Shown: in pieces, positions 1 through 8,915 of the stretch
How positions within the stretch are numbered: the stretch's first letter is position 1
Layout of the letters: each line of letters opens with the position of its first letter
Assembly: GCA_029624735.1 (NCBI GenBank)
Contig: JARSSM010000001.1
Span: 1 to 64,000 of the forward strand
Direction: 5' to 3'
DNA length: 64,000 nt
From: Defluviicoccus sp.
GTDB taxonomy: Bacteria > Pseudomonadota > Alphaproteobacteria > Rhodospirillales > Defluviicoccaceae
Notes under the pieces: generated by a model
Database searches by the model: none
Told to the model about the DNA's origin: nothing
What the model saw: the letters and a program-made list of their open reading frames with translations, nothing else
Position numbers and translations under genes: made by a program

Positions 1-98
1 AGATCGCCGAGAACGATTTCGGCGCGCTGGGCGATACCTCGACGCTCGCCGATCCGACGGTCGTGAGCGATCTGGTGGACAACCGCATGAACCGCTAG
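1..98 (+). CDS. 3' end of a micro-protein or larger gene, cut by the window start
   Basis: The frame starting at base 3 encodes 31 residues beginning [11 protein letters not shown] and ending DLVDNRMNR, then a TAG stop at 96-98. The 5' part lies outside the window, so it could be a complete micro-protein or the tail of a longer one. A second copy lies at 3989-4105. The two DNA copies differ at bases 56 and 71 only, both third codon positions that leave Pro and Asp unchanged, which argues that the peptide itself is under selection. I do not recognise the family. Confidence 0.5.
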   Translation, partial: IAENDFGALGDTSTLADPTVVSDLVDNRMNR

Positions 99-105
99 CG
101 CTGCG
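1..105. repeat. Direct repeat, copy 1 (at least 105 bp)
   Basis: Bases 1-105 match 4008-4112 with two substitutions (56 G/C, 71 T/C). The match stops right after the shared run GCTAGCGCTGCG. The left limit is unknown because the window begins inside the repeat. Between the copies lie tonB, the copper receptor and the DUF2946 gene. Confidence 0.95.
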
Positions 106-290
106 AGCCAGCGAAAGCGCAAAATCCTGCAACCGGCGGGGCCTCAGCGCCCCGCCGGTAATGGCGGCCTAGTCGTCCTGGGCCGATGAGGTGCGTCGCA
201 ATCTGCGCACTATCTCCTCCGTCCGAATGTCCGTCTGCTCTTGCTTTGGGAAACCTGCCGCCTTTCTCGCCAAGAACGATAGAAATCCGC

Positions 291-1130
291 TCAGCGGAAA
301 TCGAACGAGATGGCAAAGCTGAGCGGTCCGACTGACACGTTGACAGGCAGCGGTGGAAACGGCGCCGCAGCGTCAACAGTAGCGAGCGCGAGCCGGTCGA
401 GATCCCTGTTGCCGCTCGAATGCTTGATCATTGCGCCGCGCAGGTGGCCATCGGCGGCGACGATGAATGCAACCAGAGTTGTCCCCCGCAAACTCAGCCC
501 CTTGGGCTTACGCGCCGCGATGCGTTGCCAGATGTCATGGCTATAGGCGTTGAGAGCTTGCTCTCGCGTCACCCCTGGCCGTCCCGCGGACTCGGTCCGA
601 TCGACACTTGCCGATGGCTCCGGCGTTTCTGGAGCAAGCATGACCGGCGCCCCATTACTGGAAACGGCGTCGACCGTTAGCGATGCCACCCCCTCCAACG
701 ACTCAGGCGGCTGTGTCTCGGCTCGCGTCTCCAGACCCGCTTCGACGAGCGGTGGCCAGCGGGACCGAATAGGCGGTGCCAGCGCGCGCGCAGGGCTTAC
801 GGCCCGTACCGCTGTTCGCCGCGGCACCGGCGTCGGTGGCGAGGGCGCCGGCACTTCTTCAGGCGGCAGCGCTTCAGGAGGCGTAGGCCTCGAAGCAACG
901 GCTGCTTGTTCTGGCGGCGGGTCCGGAACCATGGCCGGTTGCACTACAATCTCGACGCTGAGAACGGGCTGCACCGGTGTGCGTCCGCCGAGAAGCGAAG
1001 GAGTCGCGGCGACCGCCAGCGCGATCGCGCCATGCAGGGCGGTGGACAGCATGGCGGCAAGCCACGCCATCCGCCGCCCTGGCGGCTCATCCGGCTGCGG
1101 GCGGAACCCGCGCCGCTCCGGTGCGCCCAT
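291..1130 (-). CDS. tonB: TonB energy transducer for the adjacent copper receptor
   Basis: A 279-residue TonB-type protein that would pass energy from an inner-membrane ExbBD complex to the outer-membrane receptor encoded just upstream. It has an N-terminal membrane anchor near residues 20-40 (MAWLAAMLSTALHGAIAL), a long Pro-rich periplasmic spacer, and a C-terminal TonB fold of about 90 residues ending in SFAISFDF. A longer frame exists, but the start at 1130 is preferred because its ATG shares one base with the receptor's TGA (TGATG), which implies translational coupling. No exbB or exbD is in the window, so it must borrow one encoded elsewhere. A TonB inside the receptor operon suggests dedicated service. 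Confidence 0.85.
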   Translation of the reverse strand: MGAPERRGFRPQPDEPPGRRMAWLAAMLSTALHGAIALAVAATPSLLGGRTPVQPVLSVEIVVQPAMVPDPPPEQAAVASRPTPPEALPPEEVPAPSPPTPVPRRTAVRAVSPARALAPPIRSRWPPLVEAGLETRAETQPPESLEGVASLTVDAVSSNGAPVMLAPETPEPSASVDRTESAGRPGVTREQALNAYSHDIWQRIAARKPKGLSLRGTTLVAFIVAADGHLRGAMIKHSSGNRDLDRLALATVDAAAPFPPLPVNVSVGPLSFAISFDFR

Positions 1131-3343
1131 CACCACTGGAGCGAAGCGCCAACCACGAAAGATCGGCCCGGTCCAGGGACAGCCCGCAAATCGCCTGTTG
1201 CCCCGTAATCGCCGAGCGATACCCCACCCAGCGGCAGGTCGTAGGCCGAGTCGAAGACATTTTGGATGCCGAAATAGAAACGAACAGACCGCCACTGGTA
1301 GGTGGTCCGCAGGTTGAGGAGGGCGTATTCGGATGTGTACTGTTCGCCGCGACTCCCGTCGACATTGGACTTGTCGTTCACAAGGACCAGTTCAATCGCG
1401 CTTGCCCACGGACCGAGCGCGTGATCGAGAGCAAGCTTACCGTGCAGCGGCATCAGGTGATAAGCGTCCTCATTGACTTCGAGATCCTCGCCCTCGATCC
1501 AGCCCACCAAGCCTTTGAAGATCCCGCGGCCGAAGTCGTCGCTGTTCCACAGCTGCACCTGTGCCGAAAGATCGACGCCATAGAATTGGGCATCATGGTT
1601 TGCGAACTGGAACTGGCTGAATCCGGTCGGATTGCCGTTCATGTCGGTGAAGTCACGCCGCTTTTCGACGCCGATATAGTCCTTGATGTAGGTGTAATAT
1701 GGGGTAACCTGGACTTGCCATGGTACATCCCCGTTGTCGTGCCAGTCCGCCGTCGCGCTCACGGTATGGGCGACTTCCGGCTGCAGATCGATATCACCGT
1801 AATAGCCGTTGCCGTCGCCGAACCAGCCGATCATGCTGCTCGACATCGCGCCGGTTCCCCAGGCATAGCGCTCGTAAAGGTTGGGTGAGCGGGTCTTGCG
1901 TGCAAGGCCGAACTCGTAGGTCGAGTTGTCGTCCGGGCTGTAGCGAGCGAGCGCGGTCAGGTCGAAATTGATATCGACACGGGCGTGGCTGCGGTCGTTG
2001 AACGCCTCAGCCGCGTCGGCATCCGGATTCATCATCCCGGCTGTGCTGTCATACGGCTGCACATCACCGGTATCCATCCAGACGTTATCGTTGCGGGTGC
2101 CGAGGAGAGTGCTCCAGTTCTTGCTCCAATGCGCCTCCCACTCGGCAAATGTGCCAAGACGGTCGCGCGTACCATCGTTGATGCTCACATATCGGTCAGG
2201 ACCCATCATCATGCTGCCCGGGACCGCCCGCCAGCGATCGTTGATGGTGAAGTGGTAGAACTCATTGCCAATACGCACAGTGTCACGCTCATTGAGCGGG
2301 ATTGTTGCCGCCACCCGGTAGCCGGTGTTGATCGCGTCGGCCTTCATCGGCATGCCGCCGCCGGACGTGCCGCCCTTGTCGTTGAGGAAATTCATCTCAT
2401 GGTCAATGCTCTGAACGAACGTGCGTGCATCGAGCTTGCCCCAGCTGAAGCTCCGGTCGTAGCCGATGTTCGCGACATACGAGCGGTTGTCGGTCATGTC
2501 CATGTACTGGTTGGGGAATCCCTGGTAAGGGATGTACTGATGTCCGAGTTGGACGACGAGAAGGTCATTGTCGCCGCGTGCGGCCATGGAAAGCGATTGG
2601 TTGAATGCCTCGTACTCGGTTGAGCGAACGCGGCCATCATCGCCGCCGCCGCGGTAATCTTCGGCTTGTGTCCAAGCGCCCGCGTAGTTGAGGCTATACG
2701 TGTCGTTAGCGACCGTCCCTCCCACCGCCACCGCGTAATTATCGCCATTGCTGCGGTAGAAGGTCTGAGGTTCAAAGCCGAACCTTATCGTTTCGCCCTC
2801 GCCGGCAAAGACTGGCGACGGTGAATCGACGATGATGGTGCCGCCCGTGCTGTCGCCGCCCATGCTGACCGGTGTGATGCCGGTGATCGCCGCTGCCGTG
2901 CCGACATTGGTGGGGTCGATGTAGGATAGCGGCGGGTTCATGTGGTTGGAACAAGCGGACGTGAGCGGCATCCCGTTGACCAGAACGTTGATGCGGTCGT
3001 CCGCCTGACCGTGAATAACAGGCAGACTCGAAACACCGCCTGCTTCGTACAGGGTGACGCTCGGCACGTCTTCTAGAAGTCTTGCGGAATCGCTGGTTTG
3101 CGCACGCTTCGACTTAAGCGCGTCGGAGGAGACGTCGGTGCGGGTCAAGGGCGTATCCAACAGCGAACCGGCTTCAGGTGACTCCACTTCAACTGGTGGC
3201 AGCGCTATGGCACCCTGTGCCGCCGCCGCATCGGCAGCGGCTGTCGCGGCCGGCTCCAGTGATTGGGCGCCGGCGTTCCAGGCTAGAGACAAAGAGAGAT
3301 TGAATGCCGCGAACGCTGCGCGGCGCGAGGTCGCAGATAGCAT
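1130..3343 (-). CDS. oprC: TonB-dependent copper receptor, OprC/NosA type
   Basis: A 737-residue outer-membrane receptor with a signal peptide (MLSATSRRAAF...NAGAQS), a plug domain and a 22-strand type barrel ending in the aromatic-terminal FVVGASLQW. The plug carries CSNHMNPPLSYID. Its C131 and M135 form the CxxxM half of the copper site known from Pseudomonas OprC, and H315-E-M317 supplies an HxM pair as in that protein. The start at 3343 is chosen because AGGAAGG lies about 10 bases upstream and a normal signal peptide follows; the frame stays open 42 codons further upstream. It sits between a DUF2946 gene and tonB, the usual company of this family. Copper import or scavenging is the likely role; regulation is not visible. 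Confidence 0.88.
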   Translation of the reverse strand: MLSATSRRAAFAAFNLSLSLAWNAGAQSLEPAATAAADAAAAQGAIALPPVEVESPEAGSLLDTPLTRTDVSSDALKSKRAQTSDSARLLEDVPSVTLYEAGGVSSLPVIHGQADDRINVLVNGMPLTSACSNHMNPPLSYIDPTNVGTAAAITGITPVSMGGDSTGGTIIVDSPSPVFAGEGETIRFGFEPQTFYRSNGDNYAVAVGGTVANDTYSLNYAGAWTQAEDYRGGGDDGRVRSTEYEAFNQSLSMAARGDNDLLVVQLGHQYIPYQGFPNQYMDMTDNRSYVANIGYDRSFSWGKLDARTFVQSIDHEMNFLNDKGGTSGGGMPMKADAINTGYRVAATIPLNERDTVRIGNEFYHFTINDRWRAVPGSMMMGPDRYVSINDGTRDRLGTFAEWEAHWSKNWSTLLGTRNDNVWMDTGDVQPYDSTAGMMNPDADAAEAFNDRSHARVDINFDLTALARYSPDDNSTYEFGLARKTRSPNLYERYAWGTGAMSSSMIGWFGDGNGYYGDIDLQPEVAHTVSATADWHDNGDVPWQVQVTPYYTYIKDYIGVEKRRDFTDMNGNPTGFSQFQFANHDAQFYGVDLSAQVQLWNSDDFGRGIFKGLVGWIEGEDLEVNEDAYHLMPLHGKLALDHALGPWASAIELVLVNDKSNVDGSRGEQYTSEYALLNLRTTYQWRSVRFYFGIQNVFDSAYDLPLGGVSLGDYGATGDLRAVPGPGRSFVVGASLQW

Positions 3344-3414
3344 CGTACAGGACCTTCCTGTCGCATGGGAAAGCGCGGTCTCCTTGAGCCAAGGAGCCGC
3401 GGGCGATGGGACTC

Positions 3415-3915
3415 TCAGTGCGACAGGAGAGGCGGACCGCGCCCCGGCGGTGGCCGACCCACGCGGCAATGCAGCGGCGCCTGCAGATGCCAGCGGACAG
3501 AAATGCTGCCGAGTCTTGTTCGCCGGATGAGCTGAGTAGCAGCCGGCAACAGGAGGGCAAAGCCGGCAAAGGCAACACAGAACGGGCAGAGGCTGGTGGC
3601 GGTCTTGACCGGATCTGGTGCGCCGCCGTTATCGGCAGGAATCCACTTCGGTCCTTGGGCGGTGCAGACAGGAACCAGCAACGTGGCGTCGCCGGTTCCG
3701 CCGATCGGCATTGGGATCGCCGCCAGGAAGACCTTCAGGGCGAACAGAACTGCCGTTGTTACCGCGATGATGGCGCGCAGGTTCGAAACGCCGAACAGGT
3801 CCATTATGGACGCTGTCGCCGCATCTCCGGCCTGCCCGAGGCGCCCAAGAGGCGTTCGCCACCACGACAGCGACCGCTGCAACGGTATCGCCCCGTTTCC
3901 CCTGTTGTCGGCCAT
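3415..3915 (-). CDS. DUF2946 family protein, first gene of the copper operon
   Basis: A 166-residue protein with one hydrophobic segment near residues 46-70 and the DUF2946 signature: a VCTAQG motif followed about 28 residues later by CPFC. Such proteins recur beside TonB-dependent copper receptors, and the paired cysteines suggest a metal-handling or metallochaperone role in the envelope, though the biochemistry is not established. The start at 3915 has GGAG about six bases upstream; an internal ATG at 3804 has no such site. The gene lies 71 bases upstream of the receptor, so the three leftward genes probably form one transcript. The C-terminal 35 residues are rich in Arg and Pro and look unstructured. 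Confidence 0.75.
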   Translation of the reverse strand: MADNRGNGAIPLQRSLSWWRTPLGRLGQAGDAATASIMDLFGVSNLRAIIAVTTAVLFALKVFLAAIPMPIGGTGDATLLVPVCTAQGPKWIPADNGGAPDPVKTATSLCPFCVAFAGFALLLPAATQLIRRTRLGSISVRWHLQAPLHCRVGRPPPGRGPPLLSH

Positions 3916-3988
3916 TGCTCCGACGGCTTCTGCACAAGCGTAAGATATTCACACATAAAAGATGGCGTGTTTCCTCGCAATAAGGATC

Positions 3989-4105
3989 ATGCGCCGCATT
4001 CTGCGCAAGATCGCCGAGAACGATTTCGGCGCGCTGGGCGATACCTCGACGCTCGCCGATCCCACGGTCGTGAGCGACCTGGTGGACAACCGCATGAACC
4101 GCTAG
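3989..4105 (+). CDS. 38-residue micro-protein, second copy
   Basis: The frame runs [18 protein letters not shown] to DLVDNRMNR: a basic N-terminus, an acidic middle and a mixed tail. The last 31 residues are identical to the frame at 1-98. A start at 3962 would give 47 residues; neither start has a well-spaced ribosome site (AAGGA sits only two to three bases from the 3989 ATG). It reads away from the DUF2946-receptor-tonB operon and shares its intergenic promoter region. The function is unknown. It could be a real micro-protein, or a duplicated gene end left by insertion of the copper module. Confidence 0.5.
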   Translation: MRRILRKIAENDFGALGDTSTLADPTVVSDLVDNRMNR

Positions 4106-4112
4106 CGCTGCG
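4008..4112. repeat. Direct repeat, copy 2 (105 bp)
   Basis: Second copy of bases 1-105, in the same orientation, about 4.0 kb away. Only two synonymous differences separate the copies, so the duplication is either recent or maintained by selection or gene conversion. Confidence 0.95.
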
Positions 4113-4229
4113 CAACAGCGACCACCGCAGCAAGGACGGCTGCGCCGCGATCGCCGCGCCCTCGACAGCCGGGTGCGTCGGGAGCTAGAGTTTCGCTCAC
4201 GTCGGTCACGAGCGTGGTGCAAGAGCGCG

Positions 4230-4607
4230 GTGAAGATCCCTGTCATTTCGGCGATCAAGGGTGCGGTTGTTCGCAGCGCAATTCTTGCCTTCGCCGTCAC
4301 GCTCGCGGCCCTGGTGCAGCCGCTGCACGGCCTGGGCGCGCTTGTGCCTGCGCCCACCGAAGCAGCAGCCGTAGCGCGGGCACTACCGACCGTGTCAGCT
4401 GCGCACATGCATGACGACTGCGACCCGGCGCCAAAGCCCGCCGCTGCCCTCTGCGCCGTTGCCTGTGGCGCTGCCATCGCCGTGCTGAGCTCTCCCATCG
4501 CCCTTCTCCGGCCAGAACGTCTCGCGGAGCCTGCCTCGCGACAACCTCCCTTGCGGCGCGGTCGCCACCACCCACCCGACCCACGGCCGCCCCGGCCTGC
4601 CGCCTGA
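4230..4607 (+). CDS. Exported His/Cys-containing hypothetical protein
   Basis: The frame from the GTG at 4230 encodes 125 residues. It has a hydrophobic N-terminal segment (VVRSAILAFAVTLAALVQ) that looks like a signal peptide or anchor, then a short stretch with HMHDDCDP and CAVAC, and a Pro/Arg/His-rich tail. The His-Met-His and Cys residues would suit metal binding. I do not recognise a named family. It lies between the micro-protein and a membrane protein on the strand opposite the copper receptor operon, which suggests a metal-linked role by context only. The start is weak; a GTG at 4173 would add 19 residues. Confidence 0.5.
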   Translation: MKIPVISAIKGAVVRSAILAFAVTLAALVQPLHGLGALVPAPTEAAAVARALPTVSAAHMHDDCDPAPKPAAALCAVACGAAIAVLSSPIALLRPERLAEPASRQPPLRRGRHHPPDPRPPRPAA

Positions 4608-4717
4608 CGGCAAGTCACTCCCAATCCTCATCGGTTTATTGGCGCGCCATCTGGCGGCGGCAGTAGCAACCCGGCCGGGCCGGCGTGCGGCGCGCCCCTG
4701 CGCAATGGAGACGTTTG

Positions 4718-5212
4718 ATGTCAATGACGCATTACATGCAGCTCCTGGCCGAGAACCAGCCGTGGAACCTGCTGATTTTTATGGCCGTCCCAATCATCCT
4801 GGCTGAGACGGTGGTGGTCACCGAACTCTACATCCTCTACACGCGCAACTTCTCCGGGATCGTCCGCTGGATCAACAAGTGGGCCGGAATCCTGGTCGGC
4901 TTCTACTTTGCGATCGTGTTCGCTTATCTTCTAGTGACAGCTGCCGTCCCTCTGACCAAGGGCGGCGGCTGGCGCGGCTGGATCGATGTCTCCGCCGTCG
5001 GGTTCTACCTCTCCGGCGTCATTCCGCTGCTTGGCATCGCGCTGCTTGAGGTCGGCGTCATCGCCCGCGACCGCAGCCCGGAGCAGAAGCTCATGATCCA
5101 CGCTTCCCTGGTCGCCCTGTTCCTTGTCCTCGGCCATGTGGCGATGGTTTTCGGCATGCTCGATCCGGCGCTTGCCAGCGGCCCAGTTGCGATGCCTGTG
5201 CATGGACACTGA
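4718..5212 (+). CDS. Small polytopic membrane protein near the copper operon
   Basis: A 164-residue protein with four to five predicted membrane helices (for example IFMAVPIILAETVVVTELYI near residues 18-40) and a His-rich end (PVAMPVHGH). The ATG at 4718 has GGAG seven bases upstream. It resembles a family of small bacterial membrane proteins starting AENQPWNLL that I associate loosely with DUF6803, so the name is tentative. It follows the His/Cys-rich exported protein with a gap of 110 bases and may be its membrane partner. No catalytic motif is visible. Confidence 0.65.
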   Translation: MSMTHYMQLLAENQPWNLLIFMAVPIILAETVVVTELYILYTRNFSGIVRWINKWAGILVGFYFAIVFAYLLVTAAVPLTKGGGWRGWIDVSAVGFYLSGVIPLLGIALLEVGVIARDRSPEQKLMIHASLVALFLVLGHVAMVFGMLDPALASGPVAMPVHGH

Positions 5213-5264
5213 GCGGCGGGCAAAAGAGTATTCGTGTAACATCACTATACTATAGTACACCGTC

Positions 5265-5287
5265 GTGGCCGGACTTGTTCCGGCCAC
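5265..5287. repeat. Perfect hairpin, intergenic palindrome
   Basis: GTGGCCGGA and TCCGGCCAC form a 9-bp perfect stem around the loop CTTGT. It lies downstream of the membrane protein gene and has no T-tract, so it may be a weak terminator or one of the GGCCGG-type dispersed palindromes common in alphaproteobacteria. A second perfect palindrome, ACTATA-C-TATAGT, is at 5244-5256. Confidence 0.6.
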
Positions 5288-5456
5288 CAACGGCCAGCCG
5301 CAGGCGAAGCAGAATGATGCGCATGTAGATGCGCGGCCCCACGGTCTTGTCTCATGACCGGCCGCGATCAAGGACAGTACCGATTCCCGCACCGCCAGCA
5401 GCAAACGGAAGGTTGATCGCCTCGTACGCGGCAGGATAAGTCTTTGACCGGAAGAG

Positions 5457-8400
5457 TTGGTCAGACAGGTGCGGGGCGTGTCGGAACCTTCGATCCACAT
5501 CCGGGGCAGTGATCAGCGCGGCAAGACGCGGGCACGCCGCCGGTGGCTCAGCTTCGGCGCCCCGGTCGTCCTGGTCGCAGGCGCGTTGGCTCTGCTCGTC
5601 CACTTCGGGCCCCAACTCCTCGCCCGCCACCTTGTCGGAACCTACTTTCGCGGGCTGAACATCGATACCAGCGGCGTCGACACCCTGACGATTAATCCTT
5701 GGGCGGGCAGGATTGCGGTGGGTCCGGTTGCCTTTCGTGGGACAGGCCCGGAAGCCGACGCGGAAGGGGCTCAGATCGGCCGGTTGGGGCTCAAGATCGA
5801 CTACACGGCCCTCTTTCGCAAACGCGCATCGGTGGCGTCGGTCGTCGTCGAAGGGATCCGCCTCGACGTCCGCCAGGCAGCCGACGGCGAACTCAGCTTC
5901 AACGGCATTCCGTTGCGCCAGATCCTCGCCGAACAAACGAAGGGGGACGCGACAGACGAGGCGAAGGAGGCCGCCGCCGAGGTCGAACGGACGGGGGCGG
6001 CGTGGGGCGTGGGCCTCGATGACCTTGAACTCCGGGACAGCCGCCTTGTGTTCACCGATCACAAGGGAGGACGGGCGACGATCGATGTCGCCGAGTTGGA
6101 CCTCGAGGGCTTCCGCACCTGGAAGGCGGAGGATCCCGGCAGCTTCCGCCTGCAAGGCAGCCTCAACGGCATCGGGATTACCGCCGAAGGCACGGCGACC
6201 CCGCTTTCGAACAACATCCGGATCGATTCCAAGGTCGATGTCAGCGGCATCACCATCAGCCGGATCGAGGCCTACACCGGTCCGCTTGGATTTTCGCCCA
6301 GTGACGGCACCCTCGATCTCAGCCTGACGAGCAAGGGCGCGGCCGTTTTCCCCGATGCAAGAGTGGATGCCGACCTCGAAGCTCGGATCGCCATTCGCGG
6401 GCTGGACGCGGCGCGTTCCGACATCGGCGCCTTCAAGATTGCGGGCGGCACCATCGCCCTGCCCGCGCTCGCGTTCACCTACGACGGCACAGGCTCGATC
6501 GGGCTTGCCGGAACGGCCGACGCCGCGCTCGATGGCGTGGATGTCCAGGTTGCCCAGGGAACGCGTGTTGCCGCCGCCACATTGCGTGCGGATCTCCAGG
6601 ATCTCCGCGTTGCCTTGCCCAAGGCCGGCGCGGTCACGCTCACAGCCCGGCCGACCCTGGCGCTTGACGAGCTTGCGCTGGGCGGGCCGAGCATCGAGGG
6701 AACCATCGCGACGACGAAGATCGCTCTGTCTGCCTTCGCGTTCGACCCTGCCCAGGTCGCAATGGTCGTAACCGGAACGACGGCGATGAACGCGGTTAAC
6801 CTGGTCCTGCCGCTGCGCAAGCCGATCCGGATCGCGATGGCCAGCTTGAACGCGAATGCCGATGGCACTGAGCTCGGCTTTGGCGAGCGGACTCTGCTGC
6901 GCGGTCCCGTCGCCGCGGTCGCCGATGGTGTCGCCGTAACGATAGCAATGCAGGAACCGACGCCACCGCAGCCACCGCCGGCGCTCCGCGTCACTGCGGC
7001 ACGTTTGAGCGCCGAACTGCCGGACTCTGCCTATGAGGAACAGGCGGAAGGCGAACAGGTGAAGCTCGCCGGGCCGGTGGCGGCGTTCGACGGCTTCGTG
7101 ATGACGACGCCGGTCGCGCCCGGTTTCTCGCTCGACGTCCGCGCCGGTCGTCTGAACTTCAAGGAACCCAAGTTCGACCTGAACGACGGAGCGACCATCT
7201 CTTTGGTCGCGCGCGCCGATGTGAGCGCTCCCGATTTCAGCGTCGCTTACCGGCGGGATGCGGCGCCGGCCGACGCACCAGCCGCAATCGGCACGCGGTT
7301 CAGAGCGTTCGCGTTCGCCATTCAGGAGCTGAACTACGCCGAGAACGGCCCCGCGATGAGGCTGAAGCTTGAGGGCCCGCTCACGGCCGATCGCCTTGAC
7401 GTCGCGCTCGCCGCCACACCGGATCAACCGGAAGCAACAGTGGCGGTAACGAAACTCGATCTCGACTTGGCCGACGTTGGCTACCACGAAGAGCCGGTCG
7501 CGATCGACTGGCATTCCAAGCTCGATCTGGCGATGCGCGCGCTGGATCTCAGCCTCGACAAGGGCCGCCGTGCGTCGGCGCGGGTGAGTGACGTCAGGCT
7601 CGACGCACTCGATGCGAACGCGAAGCCGCAGATCGCTTTCGAGCGATTGCGCCTTGGCAAGGTCGATGCGAACCTGATCCGCTCGAAAGCCACGGCTGCA
7701 GCGGTACCAGCGCAAGCGAAAGAGTCAAAGCAGCAGCCGGAGAAGCCGAAGGCGAAGGGCGTGAAGAACGCACCCCGATGGCCGCCAGCCGGCATGCCGG
7801 TGATCCGCATTGGCCAGTTGGCGATCCTCGACGGCGCGAAGCTCACCGTGTCGGACGAGGCGGTGCAGCCGCCGCGCAAGAGCACGCTTGAAATCCGCAA
7901 GTTTGCGCTTGCCGATCTTGACAGCATCCATCCGCAACGGGTGAGCGACCTGCGGCTCGACGCGCGGCTGGACGGCGCCCCGATCACGGTCGATGGCTTT
8001 GGCGCGATCTTCAAGCCGAAGCCGGACTTCGGCTTGACGGCGCGGGTCAACCGCTTGGCCCTCGCCGCGGTGTCGCCTTACGTCGGACCGGAAATCGGGC
8101 TTGACCTGGTCGGCGGCACGATCGACGTCGACGCCCGCGCCGGCGCGAAAACGGCCCGCCTGGAAGGGGAGCTCAAAGCAACCGTCAAGGACGCTGCCTT
8201 TGCCGATCGGCCGGGTGCAGGCGGAGATGCCATTTCGCGCTCCATCGGCTTGCCTTTGAACGCGATCGTCGATCTCCTGGAGGACCCGGACGGTACGATC
8301 GATGTCGTGATCCCGTTCGAAGGCGATCTGGCGTCGCCCGATTTCGATCTCTCGCAGTTGATGTGGACTGGCTTCGTGCGGGTGCTGCGGGCGCTGGTGA

Positions 8401-8834
8401 CGGCACCGTTCAAGCTCGTCTCGGCTTCGGTTTCCCTGCTGTCAGGCTCGGACCAGTCAGGCGGCGCTGCCGAGAGCGGCAAGGCGGCGTTCACGATCGA
8501 GCCGATTCCGTTTCCAGCCGGAAGTGCGGCCCTCGATGCGGATGCACCGCCACGGATCAAGAGCCTGGTGCAGGTCTTGAAGGATCGGCCGCGTCTGCAC
8601 CTCAAGATCTGCGGCATTGCGGCGCAGGCCGACCTGGGCGCGAAGGCGGCGCCGCAAGCGCCGACGCCGGAGCAAACAGCCGCCCTGGCCCGCCTCGCCG
8701 CCGGGCGAATGGATGCGGTCGCGCGCGAGCTGACGGCGGCAGGCGGCATTGCCTCCGAGCGGATCGAGCGCTGCCCCGCCCCTGTCGTCGATCCGAACGA
8801 CACCGGCGCTCCAAGGGTCGCTGTCAGGTTCTGA
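5457..8834 (+). CDS. DUF748 (AsmA-like) giant envelope protein
   Basis: About 1125 residues. An N-terminal arginine-rich segment is followed by one membrane helix near residues 31-50, then a long periplasmic region with the repetitive beta-rich pattern of DUF748/AsmA-like proteins, and a C-terminal OmpA-like segment (FPAGSAALDADAPPRIKSL...). Relatives form long hydrophobic grooves linked to lipid transport between the two membranes, so a role in outer-membrane homeostasis is likely. The start is uncertain: TTG at 5457, or GTG at 5469 or 5478, all before the membrane helix. The gene stands alone. Another long frame in antisense here is a compositional shadow. Confidence 0.85.
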   Translation: MVRQVRGVSEPSIHIRGSDQRGKTRARRRWLSFGAPVVLVAGALALLVHFGPQLLARHLVGTYFRGLNIDTSGVDTLTINPWAGRIAVGPVAFRGTGPEADAEGAQIGRLGLKIDYTALFRKRASVASVVVEGIRLDVRQAADGELSFNGIPLRQILAEQTKGDATDEAKEAAAEVERTGAAWGVGLDDLELRDSRLVFTDHKGGRATIDVAELDLEGFRTWKAEDPGSFRLQGSLNGIGITAEGTATPLSNNIRIDSKVDVSGITISRIEAYTGPLGFSPSDGTLDLSLTSKGAAVFPDARVDADLEARIAIRGLDAARSDIGAFKIAGGTIALPALAFTYDGTGSIGLAGTADAALDGVDVQVAQGTRVAAATLRADLQDLRVALPKAGAVTLTARPTLALDELALGGPSIEGTIATTKIALSAFAFDPAQVAMVVTGTTAMNAVNLVLPLRKPIRIAMASLNANADGTELGFGERTLLRGPVAAVADGVAVTIAMQEPTPPQPPPALRVTAARLSAELPDSAYEEQAEGEQVKLAGPVAAFDGFVMTTPVAPGFSLDVRAGRLNFKEPKFDLNDGATISLVARADVSAPDFSVAYRRDAAPADAPAAIGTRFRAFAFAIQELNYAENGPAMRLKLEGPLTADRLDVALAATPDQPEATVAVTKLDLDLADVGYHEEPVAIDWHSKLDLAMRALDLSLDKGRRASARVSDVRLDALDANAKPQIAFERLRLGKVDANLIRSKATAAAVPAQAKESKQQPEKPKAKGVKNAPRWPPAGMPVIRIGQLAILDGAKLTVSDEAVQPPRKSTLEIRKFALADLDSIHPQRVSDLRLDARLDGAPITVDGFGAIFKPKPDFGLTARVNRLALAAVSPYVGPEIGLDLVGGTIDVDARAGAKTARLEGELKATVKDAAFADRPGAGGDAISRSIGLPLNAIVDLLEDPDGTIDVVIPFEGDLASPDFDLSQLMWTGFVRVLRALVTAPFKLVSASVSLLSGSDQSGGAAESGKAAFTIEPIPFPAGSAALDADAPPRIKSLVQVLKDRPRLHLKICGIAAQADLGAKAAPQAPTPEQTAALARLAAGRMDAVARELTAAGGIASERIERCPAPVVDPNDTGAPRVAVRF

Positions 8835-8915
8835 TGCGGCGTGCTCCGACCGCACCGGGACCGGCATACTGGGCGGCATCGGTGACGAGGACTGTTCGCA
8901 TTGCTGTCTCCGTTT

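Noticed and set aside
5352..7715. A 787-codon leftward open frame
   Set aside because: It lies wholly antisense to the DUF748 gene, is Arg-rich and low in hydrophobic pattern, and has no recognisable domain: a GC-codon shadow.
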